Shown piece after piece: positions 1-8,182 of a stretch of DNA of 64,000 nucleotides. Source of the DNA: Deinococcus ruber. Its GTDB lineage: Bacteria; Deinococcota; Deinococci; Deinococcales; Deinococcaceae. The translations under genes were made by a program, and so were the position numbers. The stretch's first letter is position 1. Each line of letters opens with the position of its first letter. The notes beneath the pieces are model-generated. The model was not told where the DNA came from, did not search any database, and saw nothing but the letters and a program-made list of their open reading frames with translations. The stretch is from the NCBI RefSeq assembly GCF_014648095.1, contig NZ_BMQL01000024.1, positions 24,011-88,010 of the forward strand, in the 5' to 3' direction.

Positions 1-377
1 GGCGTGAGGGGCTCTCTGTCGACTCTTCGGCGGGATGACGGCCAACACGCCAAACAGAGGAATATTCCAAGAAGCGGAGGCCCCATGCAGGTCGCGTTGT
101 CACAAGAAGGCCACGGACTCCCAGGAACTGGACCGTGAAGCCGCTGAGCGGGGCTTGCTGTTACGACGCATGTGTGACATCAGGAAGGCGTCCGTGCTCT
201 ATACGCTTGATGGTATGGTTGATGGCTCGAATTTCTCCCGCGACACACACCCAAATGAACGCGATCGACTCAGCGGTGAGCAGCGTGGAAACCCCTGATA
301 TTTACGGGCGCATAGGAAGGCCATGAAGGTGCCTCCAACATGTTCTGAGGGGTTGTACTCCCCCCGTTTTCCGTGAT
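1..377. other. No convincing gene
   Basis: This stretch lies downstream of the recombinase gene. Short open frames exist on both strands, but none has a recognisable domain or a convincing ribosome binding site. It may be the flank of an integrated element; I saw no clear attachment-site repeat. Confidence 0.5.
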
Positions 378-1370
378 TTACCAACCCGCGAGGTCGTCTT
401 TGAGGTCGTCTGCGGCAAGCTGAGCGTAGCCTTTCCGGGTCGTGTCCACTGAAGCATGCCCCAGATGCGCGGCCACCCGTCCGAAATCTTTGATCTGCTG
501 CAGCAGCCGGGTGCCTGCGTACTTGCGGCCAGGGTGAAACCCCCGGAACGCGACACCCGCAGCGGTGAAGGCTTTTCGGAGGTGGAACCGCGCGGTGGTG
601 TAATTGCTGTAGCGGAAGACATGGCTGCTCTCGGTGCGGCGTTTGCCATCGGTATGTTCCGTTCCACCTGGCGCGTACAGAGCGCGGTACTGCCGGGTGG
701 CGCGGGCGAGACTGGTGCTCATGGCGATGCGGCGATCCTTGCGGCCCTTGCCCTGACGTACGTGGATGCGCCGGGTGCGTTCGTCGAGGTCACTCCATTC
801 CAGACTGAGCGCCTCACTGATGCGCAGACCTGCGTGGGCCAGGAGGAAGAGGAGGAATTTGGCCTGCACGTCGGCATGGTCGAGCACGTCCGCAATCTCG
901 TCTTCAGCGTACGGAGGACGCTTGATCAGCCCCGAAGTGGGGTCTTTGGGAATCTTCACGTCACGGAAGGGATCAGCGTCCGTCGCACCCGCCCAGCGCA
1001 ACGCGCGGTACAGGCAGCCGGCCGCCGCCACCTTGAGCTGCACCCCAGCGGGCGCGCGACCGGCGGCGAGCAGGTGGTTGATGTAGGTCTGGGCGTCGTG
1101 TCGTCCGGGACGCAGCAGGCTGATGGCGTGGGCGGTGGCGTACTCGACGAACTGCCGGGCGCCGAGTTGGTAGGCGCGCACGGTTTTGGGACTGGTCAAC
1201 ACGCCGCTGCCGCCCTGATGGGCAAGGTAGGCGGTGGTGAGCGACAGCAGCGCGGGGATGTCTTTTTCTCCAGCGGCTTTGACGGCGCGGCGGCGGAGTT
1301 CGTCATCGTGCAGCGCGGTCCACTCCCGCGTGATCGCGAGCAGATCACCTTGGTACGGAACGAGGGTCAT
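378..1370 (-). CDS. Tyrosine recombinase/integrase (XerC/D-like)
   Basis: This is a 330-residue site-specific tyrosine recombinase. The N-terminal half is a SAM-like core-binding domain (about residues 40-130). The C-terminal catalytic domain shows the expected set: Arg183 in AGLRISEAL, Lys208 in GKGRKDR, His279 and Arg282 in FHPGRKY, His305 in LGHAS, and the nucleophile Tyr315 in RKGYAQ. I chose the ATG at 1370 because it overlaps the stop of the upstream PIN-domain gene (ATGA); the frame is open 15 codons further up, inside that gene. The overlap puts it third in an operon behind vapB and vapC. The family cuts and rejoins DNA through a 3'-phosphotyrosine intermediate. The partner site is unknown. 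It could serve an integrated element or be a stand-alone chromosomal recombinase. Confidence 0.9.
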   Translation of the reverse strand: MTLVPYQGDLLAITREWTALHDDELRRRAVKAAGEKDIPALLSLTTAYLAHQGGSGVLTSPKTVRAYQLGARQFVEYATAHAISLLRPGRHDAQTYINHLLAAGRAPAGVQLKVAAAGCLYRALRWAGATDADPFRDVKIPKDPTSGLIKRPPYAEDEIADVLDHADVQAKFLLFLLAHAGLRISEALSLEWSDLDERTRRIHVRQGKGRKDRRIAMSTSLARATRQYRALYAPGGTEHTDGKRRTESSHVFRYSNYTTARFHLRKAFTAAGVAFRGFHPGRKYAGTRLLQQIKDFGRVAAHLGHASVDTTRKGYAQLAADDLKDDLAGW

Positions 1371-1768
1371 GGCCGGATCAGCTCGACCGTGATGCCAAGG
1401 GACAGGGTCGTCCACGCCCGGTCTGCGGTGAGGACGGGCGCTTGGAGACGCAGGCCCAGCGCAAGGCAGTAGCGGTCGCCGAGCGACAGCCCGAGTGGAC
1501 GGGTGAGGGCGCGGAAGGCGGCGACCTGCAACGCATCGTCCGGCTGACCCGGATCAACGGTCAACAGTTGACCGATGAGCCCCGCACGCGTCAGCCGTGC
1601 GTGGAGGTGGACGGGATCGTCGCCCCGCTCCGCGCGTTTGGTCAGGACCTCCGCCCAGTTGACGGTGTGGATGACGCTGTCACCGGTGGCCAGCACTTCC
1701 TGAACACGCTGCGCGCCGGGTTCGTTGTTCAGGAAGGCCAGGAGAGCGCTGGCATCCAGGACGTTCAA
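1367..1768 (-). CDS. vapC: PIN-domain ribonuclease toxin (VapC-like)
   Basis: This 133-residue protein matches the usual length of VapC toxins, which are Mg2+-dependent ribonucleases that cut tRNA or rRNA when not held by their antitoxin. The acidic PIN residues are visible: Asp5 in MNVLDASALLAFL, a Glu in EPGAQ, Glu40 in NWAEVL, the Asp in LSLGDRYCLALG and the Asp in VLTADRAW. It overlaps the upstream AbrB-type antitoxin by 4 nt and the downstream recombinase by 4 nt, so all three are probably translated in a coupled way. Pairing with a swapped-hairpin antitoxin is standard for VapBC. The target RNA cannot be read from sequence. Confidence 0.85.
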   Translation of the reverse strand: MNVLDASALLAFLNNEPGAQRVQEVLATGDSVIHTVNWAEVLTKRAERGDDPVHLHARLTRAGLIGQLLTVDPGQPDDALQVAAFRALTRPLGLSLGDRYCLALGLRLQAPVLTADRAWTTLSLGITVELIRP

Positions 1769-2022
1769 GCACGCGCCTCGTCCGTGACTTCCTGGCGACG
1801 GTCGTCGAGCAGTTCCTCGACGATGGAAGGGCCGTCGTCTTGCAGACAGCCGCGAAGGTCCGCGGCAAGTGCAGCGGCTGTGACAAGGGTGGCGTGACCG
1901 GTGTCCTGCACCTGAACGATCAGTCGACTTCCATTGGTCAGGTTAAGGGACTGGCGCAGTTCAAGTGGGAGTTGCACTCGGCCATCTGCCTTCACTTCAA
2001 GTTGATAGGCATACTGAGTCAT
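1765..2022 (-). CDS. vapB: AbrB/MazE-type antitoxin (VapB-like)
   Basis: This is an 85-residue antitoxin. The N-terminal half (QLEVKADGRVQLPLELRQSL, then LTNGSRLIVQV) is a typical SpoVT/AbrB swapped-hairpin DNA-binding fold. The acidic C-terminal tail (EELLDDRRQE) would wrap the PIN toxin encoded next. The ATG at 2022 lies only 6 nt downstream of a TATACT element, so the mRNA is probably leaderless. An inverted repeat, TTGGCA-TTT-TGCCGA, lies just upstream of that -10 and suits autorepression by the VapBC complex, which is how such operons are normally controlled. Confidence 0.82.
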   Translation of the reverse strand: MTQYAYQLEVKADGRVQLPLELRQSLNLTNGSRLIVQVQDTGHATLVTAAALAADLRGCLQDDGPSIVEELLDDRRQEVTDEARA

Positions 2023-2028
2023 AGTGTC

Positions 2029-2056
2029 AGTATAGAGTCTTTTGGCATTTTGCCGA
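2029..2056 (-). promoter_or_regulatory. vapBC-integrase promoter with candidate operator
   Basis: On the minus strand TATACT (2034-2029) ends 6 nt before the vapB ATG. The inverted repeat TTGGCA-N3-TGCCGA (2042-2056) sits in the -20 to -30 region. A leaderless start is inferred from the spacing, and the palindrome is the obvious autoregulatory site. Confidence 0.55.
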
Positions 2057-2073
2057 AGGATGGCGGCCTACCT

Positions 2074-2109
2074 GGTTCTACCTGCTAATTGATCTTAGCA
2101 GGTAGAACC
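2074..2109. repeat. Perfect 15-bp inverted repeat
   Basis: Arms GGTTCTACCTGCTAA (2074-2088) and TTAGCAGGTAGAACC (2095-2109) are perfect complements around the 6-nt spacer TTGATC. The repeat lies between the vapBC-recombinase promoter and the truncated transposase. It is AT-rich at the centre and has no T-run, so a terminator is unlikely. A recombinase or element-end site, or a second operator, are options. Confidence 0.7.
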
Positions 2110-2189
2110 AATGTTCAGTAGCGGACAACTCCGGTTACTAATCGTCCTATTGATACCTGCGTAAGTTGTTGACAGATTAAACTGCGGGT

Positions 2190-2646
2190 ATGGCACAGGT
2201 TTGGCAGCCGACGAGGCTGACCCGTGGGCAGTTGGAAGAACGGCGCCTCTTCGCCGAACCCTTTCTTTGGGAGGGCAAGTTGAGTTCCACACAGCTCGCC
2301 GAGCTGTGTGGCGTAGGGTCCAGTGCAGTGCGCAATTGGCGGCGCCACCTCCGTGAACTCGGTTCGCTGGAAGCGACCGTCGCTTCAGGCCCGCCCAGAC
2401 GCCTCACGGATGAGCAGCGTGCTGAGATCATCACGCTGTTGCAGGCCAGTCCTGATTTACAGCACTACCCTGACCAACGATGGACATGTCCTCGTGTTCG
2501 AGCCATCATCGGCTTGAGATTCGATGTCTGGTACCACGTCGATCATCTGAGTCGCTTGCTCCATGCGTGGGGGTTCTCACGTCAGAAACCGGTGAAGCGG
2601 CCGCTGAGCAAGACCAAGAGGCAGTGGTCTCGTGGATTGAGACAGG
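2190..2646 (+). pseudogene. Truncated IS630-family transposase, N-terminal part
   Basis: The frame starting at 2190 reads an N-terminal winged-helix region (LTRGQLEERR, then AELCGVGSSAVRNWRRHL) and an IS630-type linker (DLQHYPDQRWTCPRVRAII, then HLSRLLHAWGFSRQKPVKR). After about 2600 the family sequence continues in another frame (AAEQDQEAVVSWIETG) and stops abruptly near 2646, where sequence of an opposite-strand integrase begins. The catalytic DDE domain is absent. This is therefore a broken, frameshifted remnant. It is not the same element as the one at 41177-42284. Confidence 0.75.
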
Positions 2647-2947
2647 TATGCGGGATCACGCCCAAGGTGCGCAGGGCCTTGTAGATGCCTCTGAGGCGTG
2701 AGAGGAGCGTGCGGACGTGCTGGGGGTCGAGCGTGTCCAGGCTGGTGAGGAAGGCGCGTAGCTGGTCTGGGGTGGGGTGCAGGACGTCGACCTGGGCGTG
2801 GTGGGCGAAGGTGAGGTAGCGCTTGAAGGTGTAGTAGTGGTTGCTGCGGGTTTGAGGGTGCGGGGGCATGAGGGGGTGGAGTACGTCCCAGGCGGCGGTG
2901 AGGTTGTAGGTTTGGAGGGCGTGGGTGAGGTGGCTTCGGGGGGTCAT
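2647..2947 (-). pseudogene. Integrase N-terminal fragment truncated by IS remnant
   Basis: From ATG 2947 on the minus strand about 100 codons read like the SAM-like core-binding domain of a phage/Xer-type tyrosine recombinase (FKRYLTFAHHAQVDVLHPTP, then LRAFLTSLDTL and LLSRLRGIYKALRTLGVIP). The reading then enters the transposase remnant and ends at 2582 without any catalytic domain. The Arg-Lys-His-Arg-Tyr core is missing, so the product cannot recombine DNA. The abrupt junction near 2647 marks where the IS630 remnant replaced the 3' part. Confidence 0.65.
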
Positions 2948-3154
2948 GTGACCACAGAATAATTTAAAAGCAAAGGCAATTACCACAGTGTCTCCCCCCT
3001 CTCCCCTGCGCCTGCCTCTGCTTCAGCATGGGGGAAGGAGAAGGACTGAGGAAGGCGAGAGAGGGAACGAGAGAAGCCTGTACAGATTCCCAGTGCCTTC
3101 AAATCGACTGGCCCTTCTGTTGACCGCGAACAGCGCCCCGACCGTGGACATTCA

Positions 3155-3571
3155 GTGATCGAACTTAGCAAAGACCTGAGCCGAGCGTATATTCATCTGG
3201 CCGTCAAAAACGTCAAGTTAAACGAAATCGTGATGCTACACCTGTACTGTGGTCGTCCCGGACAGCTCGGGCCTATTCTGCTGGACTTCTCTTTGCTGGG
3301 CAATCTGAAACAGTACCTTTCGGACGGAGTGCTGAATATCGAAGTGAAGAACGAGGACATCGTGAATCCGCTGGCGCACGGACATGGCGCTCTGGCGGCG
3401 CTGACGGTGGGCTGCCCGATTGTCCAGACGATTCCAAATGACCGTGTGAGAGCGATTGCGGGCATGCAGGCCATTGCCAACAGCGGCGAACTTTACTTCA
3501 ATCTGCACACCAAAGGGCAGACGTATTTCGGAGATATTCGCGGACAATTTGCCCCGGTCGTTAAAAAGTAA
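3155..3571 (+). CDS. CHRD-domain protein, probably 5'-truncated
   Basis: The 138-residue frame ends with a clear CHRD (chordin-like) signature, ELYFNLHTKGQTYFGDIRGQ. Its middle part, LHLYCGRPGQLGPILLDF, corresponds to the AHIHxGxxGxxGPV segment of the family. Bacterial CHRD proteins normally begin with a signal peptide followed by a first beta-strand block ending in EVPP; neither is present here. The frame stays open upstream to 3050 but that extension does not look like CHRD sequence. I therefore suspect the 5' end was lost in the rearrangements visible upstream. The family's function is poorly known; members are mostly secreted. The GTG start at 3155 is uncertain. Confidence 0.55.
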   Translation: MIELSKDLSRAYIHLAVKNVKLNEIVMLHLYCGRPGQLGPILLDFSLLGNLKQYLSDGVLNIEVKNEDIVNPLAHGHGALAALTVGCPIVQTIPNDRVRAIAGMQAIANSGELYFNLHTKGQTYFGDIRGQFAPVVKK

Positions 3572-3672
3572 TGCCCTGAACGCGTGATGGGCGTCGGCGA
3601 GACGGACAGTAAGTTTCCCGACCGCCGCGCCCATCTGCTCCTGCAAGAATCTGGCAACTCTTTTCGAGCGTG

Positions 3673-3678
3673 TAAACT
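3673..3678 (+). promoter_or_regulatory. -10 element of leaderless tetR remnant
   Basis: TAAACT ends 6 nt before the ATG at 3685, matching the leaderless pattern seen repeatedly in this window. No strong -35 is visible. Confidence 0.45.
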
Positions 3679-3684
3679 GAAGAG

Positions 3685-4246
3685 ATGGCCCAGAAGGAAA
3701 CTGTACTACGCGGAGAGCAACGAACGGCGATTGCTGATGCCGCCATCGCACTTCTGGCTGAACTGGGCACTGGTCGTCTGACTCACCGGGCCATTGACGC
3801 CGCTTTAAAACTTCCGAACGGCTCGACTTCGTACTATTTTCGCACTCAGGAAGCTCTGCTGACTGCCGCAGCGCAGCGCCTGGCCGAACTCGACGAGCAG
3901 AGCATTGAAGCTTTTCTGGCGCAGCTCCGGAGTGAACAGACGCTGACCGAAGTGGTGACAGCGTGGCTGGACTATGTTGCCAAAAACCGACTGATTGCCC
4001 GCTTTGAACTGTATCTGGAGGCCATTCGACGCCCGGAGCTACAGACTGATCGCTCCCAGAGTGAAGTTCGAGGCCCAGGCCGTGCGGGTGTTGAGCACCT
4101 ACAACATTGCCCGGCCTCAGCAGGTGGCGCAGATGGTGATGTACCTGATTGAGGGAATGACCATCAACAGGCTGGTTCAGCAAGACCCGCTGCCTCAGAC
4201 GCAGGTAGTGGCGCTGCTGGTCGAACTGCTCGACATGACTGCCTGA
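3685..4246 (+). pseudogene. TetR-family regulator with frameshift
   Basis: Residues 1-60 form a TetR helix-turn-helix (IADAAIALLAELGTGRLTHR, then AIDAALKLPNGSTSYYFRTQ, with the typical STSYYF recognition end). The ligand domain continues to about ARFELYLEAIRRPELQT. Near 4045 the family sequence moves to another frame (LIAPRVKFEAQAVRVLSTYN, ending LLVELLDMTA at 4246). Together the two frames give a normal TetR of about 185 residues. A single-nucleotide indel around 4040-4052 therefore breaks the gene, unless it is a sequencing error. No target gene is adjacent. Confidence 0.7.
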
Positions 4247-4302
4247 GTTCTGCTGCCAACCTGCCTCTTTCTCTGACTGCCTGTTTTACAAGGCGGCGTC
4301 TT

Positions 4303-4531
4303 TTGACGGTACGCATCGAAGAACTCTCGGAGCTGACCGCGCTGGAAACGCACTTCGGTGGCGCTGTTGTCTGGCGGGAGACTCCCTGTGATGAAACCTC
4401 CAGATGGGCCACCTGCTGGTATGCCCGCCTCTGGAGGGTGGGAATTTGCCTGCGGAACACAGTTGGACGGGCAACCGCAGCTCTATCGGGAGTTTGCGGA
4501 GCACAACTCCGGAAGCCTGCCTAAGCTTTGA
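4303..4531 (+). pseudogene. Unrecognised short frames, possible gene remnant
   Basis: Two overlapping short frames look protein-like but match no family I know. The frame from 4303 reads TVRIEELSELTALETHFGG. The frame from ATG 4391 reads 46 residues ending EFAEHNSGSLPKL and stops at 4531. They would join into one small protein with a frameshift near 4385. This is weak evidence of a decayed gene. Confidence 0.2.
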
Positions 4532-4595
4532 GGAAGCAGGACACGCTTCTGAATGTTTGCTCAGCGCTGTGATTTTCAGATAGAAAGAGCGGAAT

Positions 4596-4661
4596 CTGCT
4601 CTACACAACAAGAGCAGCTAAGGAGGCCGAAAAGGCGTGTAGAACGTCGTTTTGGCCTCCT
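4596..4661 (-). terminator. Hairpins downstream of the DUF1905 operon
   Basis: CTGCTCT-N8-AGAGCAG (4596-4617) is followed by AGGAGGCC (4621-4628) pairing with GGCCTCCT (4654-4661) around A- and T-rich inner arms. They sit 20-90 nt after the stop of the minus-strand operon and probably end its transcription. No long U-run follows, so strength is uncertain. Confidence 0.45.
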
Positions 4662-4683
4662 GCATACAGAAGAGTTCTGAACG

Positions 4684-5148
4684 TCAGGGGAGCACCAGAA
4701 CTTCACCCCCGCGTGACAGTGTTTCGATGGCTTTCGTCACGCGCCGCGCCCGTGTCTCGGGGTTAGTCGTGCCCTCGACAGACAGCGTGTGCTGCTGCTT
4801 GCCGCTGTAAGACAGCTTCGTAAAAGCGGCCAGCGCAGCGGGATTGGCATCCAGTGCAGCCTGGAGGTCGTCGGGCACCCTGATTTCACGTGGCTCGGTG
4901 TCCAGTTCCACCGTGACCGTGACCGTGTCGCCCGCCTTCAGGCCCGCCTTTCCCCGGTGCTCAGCGCTCACGGGGATCATCGAGTGGCCGCCCCGCACGC
5001 CGATGGTGCTGCGGTACAGATACGCATTCAGGACGACCGTGATGGCCGGTTTTTTTCCGCCTCCCAGCGCCTCCATGATCTCCGGCGGCACCTCGATGCC
5101 GGTCGCGGTCTTTCCTTCCTGTTTCAGAATCGCGGTAAAGATCGGCAT
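4684..5148 (-). CDS. DUF1905 / YdeI-OmpD-associated domain protein
   Basis: This 154-residue cytosolic protein has a DUF1905 beta-barrel in its first 95 residues (FTAILKQEGKTATGIEVPPE, then ALGGGKKPAITVVLN and GLKAGDTVTVTVELD). It ends with a YdeI/OmpD-associated C-terminal segment (ALDANPAALAAFTKLSYSGK, then TRARRVTKAIETL). The combination is common; its biochemical role is unknown and the old link to bacteriocin protection is weak. An AAGGAGA ribosome site precedes the ATG. It is the last gene of the operon starting at 8772, 31 nt after the DUF899 gene. Confidence 0.85.
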   Translation of the reverse strand: MPIFTAILKQEGKTATGIEVPPEIMEALGGGKKPAITVVLNAYLYRSTIGVRGGHSMIPVSAEHRGKAGLKAGDTVTVTVELDTEPREIRVPDDLQAALDANPAALAAFTKLSYSGKQQHTLSVEGTTNPETRARRVTKAIETLSRGGEVLVLP

Positions 5149-5178
5149 GATTCTCCTTTCATCGGCATGGTGCTTTTT

Positions 5179-5889
5179 TCAGGGCTGCGGGACGGCGAGC
5201 TGAGGGCTATCGTACTCGTCGTGGCGCTTCGTCCTGGTAAAGGTATCGTGATGCGGCCAGCCAGTCGGTACGTCCTGCCAGGTTTCCTGCCGTCCGTAAG
5301 GCGTGATGTCGAGGTGGGCGGCGATGCTCGACATCGGTTCGGTGCCGCGAGCCTCGGTGCGGTACGTCAGGTAGGGCCTGCCGTCCAGTTGCAGATACAC
5401 GCTGAAGCCGGAAACCTCGCCCCCACCGGGCCGCGTCCAGCCCCAGTCCTGATTGAACGTGCAGTCGTGCGCCGAGACCCAGGGGACGCTCCAACCCATG
5501 CGTGCCGAGTACGCCGTCAGTTTTTCGATGGGGGCACGCGAGAGACGCACGAAGCTGATGTCGTAGGGCCCGAAGTGCGACAGGTGCGGTACGGCGTTGT
5601 CGGCGTCGTCCGAGCAGAAGACGCAGCCCTGCTCCCAGGCAGGCTCGAACATGAAATGGTGAACGATCAGCTGCGAGCGGCCCGCGAACAGGTCGAGGAA
5701 GCTCAGCGGGCCGTCCTTCCCCATGAAGGTGTAATTCGCGACTTCAGTCATCGGAAGGCGGCGGCGCTGAGCGGCCACGGCGTCCCGGAGGCGGGTTTCG
5801 GCCTTCTCCAGCGGCAGGAGGGCGTCTCGCGCCTGCGTCCACTGCTCGCGGCTGACGATGGGCGGGTGGGCCAGGGCTGTGTCGATCAT
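5179..5889 (-). CDS. DUF899 thioredoxin-like protein
   Basis: This 236-residue protein belongs to DUF899, a family with a thioredoxin/peroxiredoxin-like fold. Typical features are the N-terminal VSREQWTQARDALLPLEKAE helix, the RRRLPM segment, and FLDLFAGRSQLIVHHFMFEP followed by a GCVFC motif at the position of a thioredoxin-type active site. A C-terminal aromatic region (TFNQDWGW, then YLTYRTEARGTE) is also family-like. The substrate is not known. The start overlaps the stop of the upstream hydrolase (ATGA), so the two are co-translated. Confidence 0.88.
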   Translation of the reverse strand: MIDTALAHPPIVSREQWTQARDALLPLEKAETRLRDAVAAQRRRLPMTEVANYTFMGKDGPLSFLDLFAGRSQLIVHHFMFEPAWEQGCVFCSDDADNAVPHLSHFGPYDISFVRLSRAPIEKLTAYSARMGWSVPWVSAHDCTFNQDWGWTRPGGGEVSGFSVYLQLDGRPYLTYRTEARGTEPMSSIAAHLDITPYGRQETWQDVPTGWPHHDTFTRTKRHDEYDSPQLAVPQP

Positions 5890-6725
5890 GGCTGAACCTC
5901 GCTGCTCAGAAACGGCGTCACGGCAGCGGGCAGCAGCGCTGACATGAAGATGTCGTAATGCGTGGTGCCCGGCAGAATCGCCAGCCGGTGCGGGGTCATG
6001 CCCGACTGATCCCAGCCGCCGTCGCGCTGCCCACCCCCCAGCAGGCCGAAAAACTCGGCGGCATGGCTGGGCGCGAGCGAGTCTGCGTCACCGACGACGA
6101 TCATGGTGGGCATGCTCAGGGCCGCGATCTGTGCCGACCAGTCGTATTCCTGGCGCAGCAGGTCGCCCATCTTGTCCCACAGCTGGGGCCAGTCGTCCGG
6201 ATGGGGCGCGACCTGGGCGTACTGCTGGTACATGGGCGTCTGGAGCATGTGCGCCGCGATGTGGGCACCCATCCTATCCATCCCGGCCAGCGATTCGGGA
6301 TACCAGCCGCTGCGCTTAAACGGTGCTGAGACGGCCACCAGCTTCCGGACGAGGTCTGGATGGCGAACGGCCGTCTGGAGAGCCACTCCACCTCCCATCG
6401 AATACCCCATGACATCGGCGCGGGGCAATCCCAGATGACGGATCAGGGCCGCGATATCGTCAGCCATCGTGTCGTAGCGCAGGGCACGCGCGATATCTGC
6501 GGTGCGCCCGTGGCCCTGAAGGTCGACGGTAATGACGTCCCGGCCCGCACTCAGCGCCGGAGTCAGCACGCTGTCGAACATGCCGGTCGCGCCGAATCCG
6601 CCGTGCAGGAGGAGGACGGGCACCGAGCCTTCCTGAGCCTGACCGGACCGCTCGTAATACAGGTCGAGTCCGTTGATGCTGGCATAGTTTCCCTGGCGGG
6701 TGGGGTATGCAGAGGTCTGGGTCAT
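5886..6725 (-). CDS. Alpha/beta hydrolase
   Basis: This is a 279-residue alpha/beta-fold hydrolase. The oxyanion loop HGGFGA follows strand 3, the nucleophile elbow is GYSMGGG (catalytic Ser), the acid lies in VVGDADSLAP, and the catalytic His is in LPGTTHYD. I set the start at the ATG at 6725, behind a GGAG site; the frame is open far upstream, but that part overlaps the MFS gene in another frame. It lies 2 nt after the MFS stop, inside the operon 8772-4684. Substrates of such hydrolases (esters, lactones, epoxides) cannot be predicted; co-transcription with an exporter suggests drug or xenobiotic handling. Confidence 0.88.
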   Translation of the reverse strand: MTQTSAYPTRQGNYASINGLDLYYERSGQAQEGSVPVLLLHGGFGATGMFDSVLTPALSAGRDVITVDLQGHGRTADIARALRYDTMADDIAALIRHLGLPRADVMGYSMGGGVALQTAVRHPDLVRKLVAVSAPFKRSGWYPESLAGMDRMGAHIAAHMLQTPMYQQYAQVAPHPDDWPQLWDKMGDLLRQEYDWSAQIAALSMPTMIVVGDADSLAPSHAAEFFGLLGGGQRDGGWDQSGMTPHRLAILPGTTHYDIFMSALLPAAVTPFLSSEVQP

Positions 6726-6727
6726 GG

Positions 6728-8182
6728 TCAATCTCCTGGGTTGGCGAGCGGCTGCGTGTCTGGTGCGTGCTCGGGGCGCGGGGCGGGTTTCATGAACAGC
6801 GCCAGAATGACCGCCAGGACAGCCAGGAAAGCCGACACGGTGAAGGCAAGATGCAGTCCGCCGACCTGAGCGGCGAGTGGGGTACTGCCCTGCTGCGTCA
6901 GGGTGGCGGCGCGGCCCGCCATCAGCGTGATCAGCAGGGCGGTGCCTGCCGCGCCAGCCACCTGTTGCAGCGTGCTCATGATCGCGCTGCCATGCGAATA
7001 CAGCGCCGGGGGCAGCGGACTCAGGGCCGAGGTGAAGACCGGCGTGAACAGCAGTGCCAGCCCCACGCTGAGACTCAGGTGCAGCCCCAGCAGCATCCAG
7101 ATGGGTGTGGCCGCGTCGATCCGTCCCAGGCCGAACAGCACCAGCGCCATCAGCAGCGTGCCGGGCACCACCAGCGGACGCGCTCCGATGCGGTCGTAGA
7201 GCTTGCCGATGCCGGGGGCGCACAGGCCCATCAGCAGGCCGCCGGGCAGCAGCAGCAGGCCAGTCTGGAGGGTGTTCAGGCCGCGCAGATTCTGGAGGTA
7301 CAGGGGCAGCAGGATGATGCCGCCGAACAGGGCCATCATGGCAATCCCCATCAGACCGACGCCCAGTGCAAAGGTGGGGAAGCGGAAGGCACGCAGATCG
7401 AGCAGCGGCTCGCCCGCACGGCTCAGTGCTACCTGCCGCCACAGGAAGGCGATCAGTGACAGCCCGCCCACCAGCAGGGCAACACTCACAGCCGGGTTGC
7501 TCAGTCCCCCCTCGCTGAAGCGGCTCAGCGCGTACACCAGCCCACCGAAGCCCAGTGCCGACAGCGGCACCGAAACCACGTCCAGGCTCAGGCGGCGCGG
7601 GGTGCCTACGTTGCCGAGCAGGCGGGCACCGTACAGCAGCGCTCCCAGTGCGGTGGGCAGCACGAACAGGAACATGTATCGCCAGGGCAGAGCCTGCAGA
7701 ATCAGTCCTGAAATGGTCGGCCCGATGGCCGGGGCGACCGAGATCACGATGCTGATCTGTCCCATCACCGCGCCCCGGCTGCGCTCCGGCACCAGGGTCA
7801 GCACGGTGGTCATCAGCAGCGGCAGCATGATCGCCGTGCCGCTCGCCTGCACGATGCGGGCCAGCAGCAGCGGCACGAAGCCGGGCGCGGCGGCAGCCAG
7901 CAGGGTGCCCACGCTGAACAGCGTCATGGCGCTCAGGAATACCCGGCGGGTGCTCAGGCGCTGAAGCAGAAAGCCGGTCACCGGGATCACGACCGCCATC
8001 GTCAGCATGAAGGCGGTGGCGAGCCACTGCGCCGTGCTCGCCGTGATCTTCAGGTCGGCCATCAGCCGGGGCAGGGCCACGTTCATGATCGTCTCGTTCA
8101 GAATCACGACGAAGGTGGAGGCCAGCAGAATGACGATGACAGCGCGGTCTTTCGGCGTGGGGGTGTCTGAAGAAGACGTCAT
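6728..8182 (-). CDS. MFS multidrug exporter, DHA2/EmrB-QacA type
   Basis: This 484-residue integral membrane protein has about 14 predicted transmembrane segments, the layout of the DHA2 (drug:H+ antiporter 14-TM) family. The N-terminus (VIVILLASTFVVILNETIMN, then LPRLMADLKITASTAQWLAT) is characteristic of EmrB/QacA exporters. Motif A lies near LQRLSTRRVFLSA and the TM5 motif C near APAIGPTISGL. It would export cationic or hydrophobic drugs using the proton gradient. It overlaps the upstream reductase gene by 4 nt and precedes the hydrolase by 2 nt. No TetR or MarR regulator flanks the operon directly; the broken tetR lies beyond its far end. Confidence 0.92.
   Translation of the reverse strand: MTSSSDTPTPKDRAVIVILLASTFVVILNETIMNVALPRLMADLKITASTAQWLATAFMLTMAVVIPVTGFLLQRLSTRRVFLSAMTLFSVGTLLAAAAPGFVPLLLARIVQASGTAIMLPLLMTTVLTLVPERSRGAVMGQISIVISVAPAIGPTISGLILQALPWRYMFLFVLPTALGALLYGARLLGNVGTPRRLSLDVVSVPLSALGFGGLVYALSRFSEGGLSNPAVSVALLVGGLSLIAFLWRQVALSRAGEPLLDLRAFRFPTFALGVGLMGIAMMALFGGIILLPLYLQNLRGLNTLQTGLLLLPGGLLMGLCAPGIGKLYDRIGARPLVVPGTLLMALVLFGLGRIDAATPIWMLLGLHLSLSVGLALLFTPVFTSALSPLPPALYSHGSAIMSTLQQVAGAAGTALLITLMAGRAATLTQQGSTPLAAQVGGLHLAFTVSAFLAVLAVILALFMKPAPRPEHAPDTQPLANPGD

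Noticed and set aside
6728..8027. N-terminal extension of the alpha/beta hydrolase to 713 codons
   Set aside because: The extra part overlaps the MFS transporter in another frame and is Arg/Ala/Pro-rich. The real start with a ribosome site is ATG 6725.
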